Source: Labilithrix sp. (GTDB lineage: Bacteria > Myxococcota_A > Polyangia > Polyangiales > Polyangiaceae). Taken from it: DNA of 64,000 bases. Positions within the stretch are counted from its first letter, which is position 1, and each line of letters opens with the position of its first letter. The stretch is taken from assembly GCA_019637155.1 (NCBI GenBank), contig JAHBWE010000007.1, positions 62,001 through 126,000 of the forward strand, given 5' to 3'. Positions 60,286 through 64,000 of the stretch are shown one piece after another. Under the pieces are notes generated by a model. It worked only from the letters and a program-made list of their open reading frames with translations, ran no database searches and had not been told where the DNA came from. Both the position numbers and the translations under genes were made by a program.

Positions 60286-60897
60286 CTACGGATCGCGCGC
60301 GGGCCTTCTCCAGAGGAGCGAGAGATCGAGCTCGATCGCGTCGAACGGCTCCGCGCGCACCACCGCGTCACCTTCGTATTCGCCGACCTCGACCCAGCGG
60401 CCGCCTTCGAGCCGATAGACCTCGACCAGCTTCTCGCGCGGATCGACGAGCCAGTAGTGACCGACCGACTCACGCCGGTAGATGCGCCGCTTCTTCCCGC
60501 GGTCGATCGCCTCGGTGCTGTCGGAGAGCACCTCGCAGACCCAATCCGGAGCGACGGAAATCGCGGCCGGCGCCTCGTCGCTGAAGACATCGGCAGGCAA
60601 GCGGCCGGCGCGCCAGCCGGCGATGTCGGGATCGACGATGTCCGGTCTCCGACCGAGGTGAAGCTCCGGTTCGTAGAGGAACGTCCAGCCGCCCGGCCCT
60701 CCGCGACCGTGATCGAACGGACCGCGAAGCTCTCCGAATAGCTCCCCCGCCGCGCGTGCATGACGAGGCCGGGGCCGCGGCGTGAGGTAAAGCTCGCCGT
60801 CGAGGACCTCGGCGTACACGTTCTCGGGCGCGTTCCGATAGCCGGCCACGACCTCCGGCCGCAGGTTCGGGAACACTGCGTCGGGCGCGCTGGTCAC
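60286..60897 (-). CDS. Uma2-family putative restriction-endonuclease-fold protein
   Basis: 203 residues from GTG 60897. Uma2/DUF820 features: YAEVLDGELYLTPRPRPRHARAAGELFGEL in pieces, ELHLGRRPDIVDPDIAGW (with the catalytic Asp of PD-(D/E)XK), PDWVCEVLSDSTEAIDRGKK, and VGHYWLVDPREKLVEVYRL. The fold is PD-(D/E)XK, but biological roles of this large family remain obscure. It starts two bases after the kinase stop on the same strand. Confidence 0.85.
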   Translation of the reverse strand: MTSAPDAVFPNLRPEVVAGYRNAPENVYAEVLDGELYLTPRPRPRHARAAGELFGELRGPFDHGRGGPGGWTFLYEPELHLGRRPDIVDPDIAGWRAGRLPADVFSDEAPAAISVAPDWVCEVLSDSTEAIDRGKKRRIYRRESVGHYWLVDPREKLVEVYRLEGGRWVEVGEYEGDAVVRAEPFDAIELDLSLLWRRPARDP

Positions 60898-60898
60898 G

Positions 60899-62752
60899 CT
60901 ACTTCTCGTAGGCGTCTTTGAAGCCGCTCGGGGTGGGTGACGGGTCCGGCTTCGGGGCGGGCTTCGGCGAAGGCGACGGCGCGACGGTGTTCCCCGCCTT
61001 CGTGAGCTTCGCGTCGAGGGTCTTTTCGTTCGGCTTCACCGTGCGCGTCTCCGGCTTGAAGCCCTTCGCCTCGAGCAGCAGCTTGTGCGGCTTCGTCGCG
61101 TCGTCGCCCTTGAAGGTCACTTCGCACGGCGTCTTCGCGCAGAGCTCCTTGCCGCCCTCGTGCACGCTCGCGCCGGGCGGCTCGCTCGTCACGCGGATCG
61201 TGATCGTCTTTTCCGGCTTCTCCGGTTTTACCGGCAAAGACGCGGATGTGGCGGCGGACGCCGAGGCCGAAGGCAGCACCGGCGGGAGCACGGGCGGCGG
61301 GACCACCGGCGGCTCGACGCTCGGCGGCGCGACCGAGCCCGGCGCCGGAGGCAGCGTCTGCGCGGTGTAGTGGAACGCGAGCATGCCGAGGCCGCCGCCG
61401 ACGCCGGCCGCGACGAGGATGCCGAAGACGACCCAGATCTTCGAGCGCGGGCGCGCCTCCACCACGCCCGAGTAGTCCGCGACCTGCTCCGCGCGGATCA
61501 TCCCCATGCCCGTGTGCGAGCCGGTCACGCCGGGCGTGGAGCGGTACGCCGGGCGCATCGGCGGCGGCGGGCCCGTCGCCGACACCGCCGGCGGATAACC
61601 GGACTGCGCCGCCGCGGCCGCGGCCTTGAGCGAGGCCGACGCGCGCGCGCCGTAGACCGCGAGGCCCGGCGGGACCGGGGCCGGGCTCGGCGTCGGGAGC
61701 CACGGCGGAGGCGGCGGCTGGCTGATGCGCATCGGCGGCGGCGGGCCCGTGTTGTTCACCGAGTACGCGCCGGTCGCGCCCGGGTGCGCCACGATCTGGC
61801 CCGTCATCGAGCCGCCGTGCGCGCGGCGGATCGCCTGGAGGAGCTCGTCCATCGTCGAGAAGCGCTGGCTCGGCTCCTTCGAGATGCAGCACATGATGAT
61901 CTCCTCGAACGCGGGCGAGCAGAGGAGGTTCGGGTTCACCTCGCGCATCGGCGGCGGCGGCTCGCCGACGTGCGCCATCAGGATGTTCACGCTCGTCGCG
62001 CGCTCGAACGGGACCTTCCCCGCGAGCATCTCGTACATGATGATGCCGAGCGAATAGATGTCCGTGCGCTCGTCGACGTGACCGCCCTGGATCTGCTCCG
62101 GCGCCATGTACTTCGGCGAGCCCATGAAGAGGCCGGTCTGCGTGAGCTGCTCCTCCGGGCGCTCGCCGAGGTGCTTCACGAGACCGAAGTCGAGGACCTT
62201 CACGAAGTCCTCGTCGTCCTCCGTCGGCGGCGGGATCGTGCCGTTCACGTCGGGCGCGCGCGTCGACGGACGGGTGAGGAAGATGTTCGCGGGCTTGAGG
62301 TCGCGATGGATGACGCCGAGGTGGTGCGCCTCGCGGAGGGCGCGGCACACTTGCGAGGCGATGCGGCCGGCGCGGATCTCGTGGAACACGCCCGCCTCGC
62401 GGAGCGCCTGGTGGAGCGTCTTGCCCTCCAGGTACTCCATGACCATGAAGAGGATGTCGTCCTCGGTCTTGCCGTAGTCGAAGATCGTGACCGAGTTCGG
62501 GTGCGTGATCTTCGAGGTGACGCTCGCCTCGCGGAAGAAGCGGCGATGGAACTCGGGATCGGCGTCGCCGCTGTAGTTCGGGTTGAGGACCTTGATCGCG
62601 CACAAGCGCCCGAGCGGCGCCTGCTCCGCGCGATAGACCTTCCCCATCCCTCCGCGCGCGATGAGGTGCGTGATCTTGTAGCGGTCCGAGATCACGCGGC
62701 CGATCAGAGGGTCAGGCGCCCCCGATTTCGTCGCCGGCTTGTGCTCGGACAT
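60899..62752 (-). CDS. Membrane Ser/Thr protein kinase with PEGA domain
   Basis: 617 residues from ATG 62752. Kinase domain at 20-290: Gly-loop IARGGMGKVYRAEQA, Lys in CAIKVLNPN, catalytic VIHRDLKPANIFL, DFGLVKHL, and activation segment QTGLFMGSPKYMAPEQI. Pro-rich juxtamembrane part, one transmembrane helix (VVFGILVAAGVGGGLGMLAFHY), then an extracytoplasmic PEGA domain (IRVTSEPPGASVHEGGKELCAKTPCEVTF in pieces). Typical Hanks-type kinase of Myxococcota. The ligand is unknown. Confidence 0.93.
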   Translation of the reverse strand: MSEHKPATKSGAPDPLIGRVISDRYKITHLIARGGMGKVYRAEQAPLGRLCAIKVLNPNYSGDADPEFHRRFFREASVTSKITHPNSVTIFDYGKTEDDILFMVMEYLEGKTLHQALREAGVFHEIRAGRIASQVCRALREAHHLGVIHRDLKPANIFLTRPSTRAPDVNGTIPPPTEDDEDFVKVLDFGLVKHLGERPEEQLTQTGLFMGSPKYMAPEQIQGGHVDERTDIYSLGIIMYEMLAGKVPFERATSVNILMAHVGEPPPPMREVNPNLLCSPAFEEIIMCCISKEPSQRFSTMDELLQAIRRAHGGSMTGQIVAHPGATGAYSVNNTGPPPPMRISQPPPPPWLPTPSPAPVPPGLAVYGARASASLKAAAAAAQSGYPPAVSATGPPPPMRPAYRSTPGVTGSHTGMGMIRAEQVADYSGVVEARPRSKIWVVFGILVAAGVGGGLGMLAFHYTAQTLPPAPGSVAPPSVEPPVVPPPVLPPVLPSASASAATSASLPVKPEKPEKTITIRVTSEPPGASVHEGGKELCAKTPCEVTFKGDDATKPHKLLLEAKGFKPETRTVKPNEKTLDAKLTKAGNTVAPSPSPKPAPKPDPSPTPSGFKDAYEK

Positions 62753-62924
62753 GGAAGAAATCCCTGAGAAAAATAGGCTACGGCTTCGTGTAAGTGTGCC
62801 TGCCTGGGTGAGGGGTGTCAACGAAGCGACCCCGAGGAAACGGGGGCGGAAACAGGACCGAGACGACGCGCGTGCAAGCCTTCTTTTCCAAGGGATCGCG
62901 CCTCTGTTACGGTTCCACGCCGAG

Positions 62925-63740
62925 ATGCGCTCCTCCCCCGTCAGGCTCCTCCTCGTCGCCGTGCTCGCGACGCTCGTCTCCCTCGTCACCACCGCCGACG
63001 CGGCGGTCGGCTCCTGGCAGCTGAAGAGCCGCGAGGCGCAGGAGGTCTCCGGCGCGTGGCACATCTACGCGAAGATCGAGCTCCCGAAGGCGCCGCTCAC
63101 CGCCCACCAGACGATGCGCTTCGTCTTCACGAAGACGATGGTCTACGAGCGCTCGCTCATCGACGGTCACGCCGAGCCCGTCATCAACCGCCAGTCGCTC
63201 ACCGGCCAGTCGCCGAGCACCGAGAGCCTCGACGTGAACTTCAGCGACGCGACCGGCAAGATCTTCAAGGGCACGAACTTCGACTTCGGCCTCACCCGCG
63301 TCCGCGGCTACGAGGCCGGCGAGTATTCGGTGGAGCTCCGCACGTCGGACAACACGATCATCGGCGGCAAGCAGACGCTGATCCTCAAGGGCGACAACCC
63401 CGTCGTCGACCGCCGCTCGATGGCGTTCAACGCGAAGGACCCGAAGGTCAAGAAGATCGAGGGCTACGACGCCGGGTCGAACCAGGCGATGAACGACTCG
63501 AACGAGCTCCCCGCGAACAACAACGCCGGCGCGCCGGGCGAGGTCACGCCCACCGGCACCGCGACCGGCTTCGTCCCGAAGGAGGGCCTCCAGGAGACGG
63601 AGGAGGAGAAGATCAAGACGAAGCCGGGCGGCTGCGGCTGCGAGACGGTGGGGGCGCGGAGCCCCGCGAGCGCGCTCGTCCTCTTCCTCCCGATCGCCGC
63701 CGCCGGCGTCGTCTCGTATCGCCGCCGTCGCCGCGCGTGA
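62925..63740 (+). CDS. Secreted protein with MYXO-CTERM-like sorting signal
   Basis: 271 residues from ATG 62925. Signal peptide (VRLLLVAVLATLVSLVTTADA), a beta-rich domain (WHIYAKIELPKAPLTAHQTMRFVF, YSVELRTSDNTIIGGKQTLIL in pieces), a disordered Asn/Gly/Thr segment, and a C-terminal signal: GGCGCE, hydrophobic SALVLFLPIAAAGVVS, and RRRRRA. This matches the Cys motif, helix and basic tail of MYXO-CTERM proteins, which are anchored and moved to the outer surface in Myxococcota. Overlaps holA (GTGA). Confidence 0.85.
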   Translation: MRSSPVRLLLVAVLATLVSLVTTADAAVGSWQLKSREAQEVSGAWHIYAKIELPKAPLTAHQTMRFVFTKTMVYERSLIDGHAEPVINRQSLTGQSPSTESLDVNFSDATGKIFKGTNFDFGLTRVRGYEAGEYSVELRTSDNTIIGGKQTLILKGDNPVVDRRSMAFNAKDPKVKKIEGYDAGSNQAMNDSNELPANNNAGAPGEVTPTGTATGFVPKEGLQETEEEKIKTKPGGCGCETVGARSPASALVLFLPIAAAGVVSYRRRRRA

Positions 63741-64000
63741 CCCCGCACGACGCCATCCAACGCGCCGAGCGCGGCGACCTCCTCCCGGTGTGGCTCCTCA
63801 CCGGCGAGGAGCGGTTGCTCCGCGATCAGGCCCTCGCCGCGATCGCGAAGGCCGCGCTCGCGGGCGGCCTCGCGGAGCTGAACCTCGACAAGTACACCGC
63901 CGGCGAGACGAGCATCGACAAGGTGCTCGCCGCGACGAAGACGGTGCCGATGATGGCGAAGCGCCGCGTCGTCATCGTGCGCGGGCTCGAGCGCTGGGAC
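63737..64000 (+). CDS. holA: DNA polymerase III delta subunit, N-terminal part
   Basis: Starts at GTG 63737 overlapping the previous stop and runs off the window (88 codons seen). LLPVWLLTGEERLLRDQAL is the strand and P-loop-like start of the HolA ATPase-like domain, followed by LDKYTAGETSIDKVLAATKTVPMMAKRRVVIVRGLE in pieces. HolA opens the sliding clamp as part of the clamp loader. The 3' part lies beyond the window. Confidence 0.85.
   Translation, partial: MTPHDAIQRAERGDLLPVWLLTGEERLLRDQALAAIAKAALAGGLAELNLDKYTAGETSIDKVLAATKTVPMMAKRRVVIVRGLERWD

Noticed and set aside
1..64000. CRISPR arrays, tRNA or rRNA genes, insertion sequences
   Set aside because: Looked for on both strands by eye; no spaced direct repeats, cloverleaf-like runs or transposase motifs were recognised.

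Overview
The window is very GC-rich, mostly dense and typical of a member of the Myxococcota, probably a Polyangia-type lineage. Pointers are a MYXO-CTERM-like C-terminus (62925-63740), a PEGA-domain Ser/Thr kinase, many Cys-rich lipoproteins with Asp/Ala tails, and codons almost always ending in G or C. Genus-level placement is not possible from this sequence alone. No tRNA, rRNA, CRISPR array, insertion sequence or replication origin was seen, and no gene-free stretch exceeds 300 bases.

Region 1 (1-15.6 kb) is housekeeping and envelope: a decayed nucleotidyltransferase with its small partner, a CorC/HlyC-type membrane protein, an overlapping set of TonB-dependent receptor, 5'-nucleotidase-like lipoprotein and GH16 glucanase-like lipoprotein, 6-phosphogluconate dehydrogenase, and hypothetical secreted proteins.

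Region 2 (12.3-58.3 kb) is an almost complete flagellar regulon in one locus. From right to left on the minus strand it runs flagellin-fliD-fliS plus a methyltransferase and a COG5610-type HAD protein (18.4-12.3 kb), then a histidine kinase/HDOD response-regulator pair and unrelated genes (18.6-22.9 kb), flhA-flhF-fliA-flgF-muramidase (28.4-23.1 kb), a HipBA toxin-antitoxin module (28.6-30.2 kb), fliN-O-P-Q-R-flhB (34.2-30.4 kb), two paralogous lipoproteins on the plus strand, and flgB-flgC-fliE-F-G-H-I-J-K-flgD-flgE-fliL-fliM (48.3-35.9 kb). Diverging on the plus strand are flbD-motA-motB, flgG-A-H-I-J, and flgM-flgN-flgK-flgL with a second flgN-like gene (48.4-58.3 kb). Most neighbours overlap by ATGA or GTGA, so translation is probably coupled. 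Together these encode the MS ring, C ring, export gate and ATPase, rod, P and L rings, hook, junctions, cap, filament, stator, sigma-28 and anti-sigma. No chemotaxis gene, FlhG or sigma-54 activator is visible.

Region 3 (58.3-64 kb) has a ribosome-hibernation-like protein, an internally duplicated lipoprotein, a Uma2 nuclease-like protein, the PEGA kinase, the MYXO-CTERM protein and the start of holA.

Points of most interest are a perfect 7-bp tandem repeat flush against the flgL start codon, three sigma-54-like promoters set 13-15 bases before start codons, three evenly spaced operator-like sites upstream of hipBA, a silk-like expanded FliK, and a putative flagellin-modification pair in the flagellin operon.
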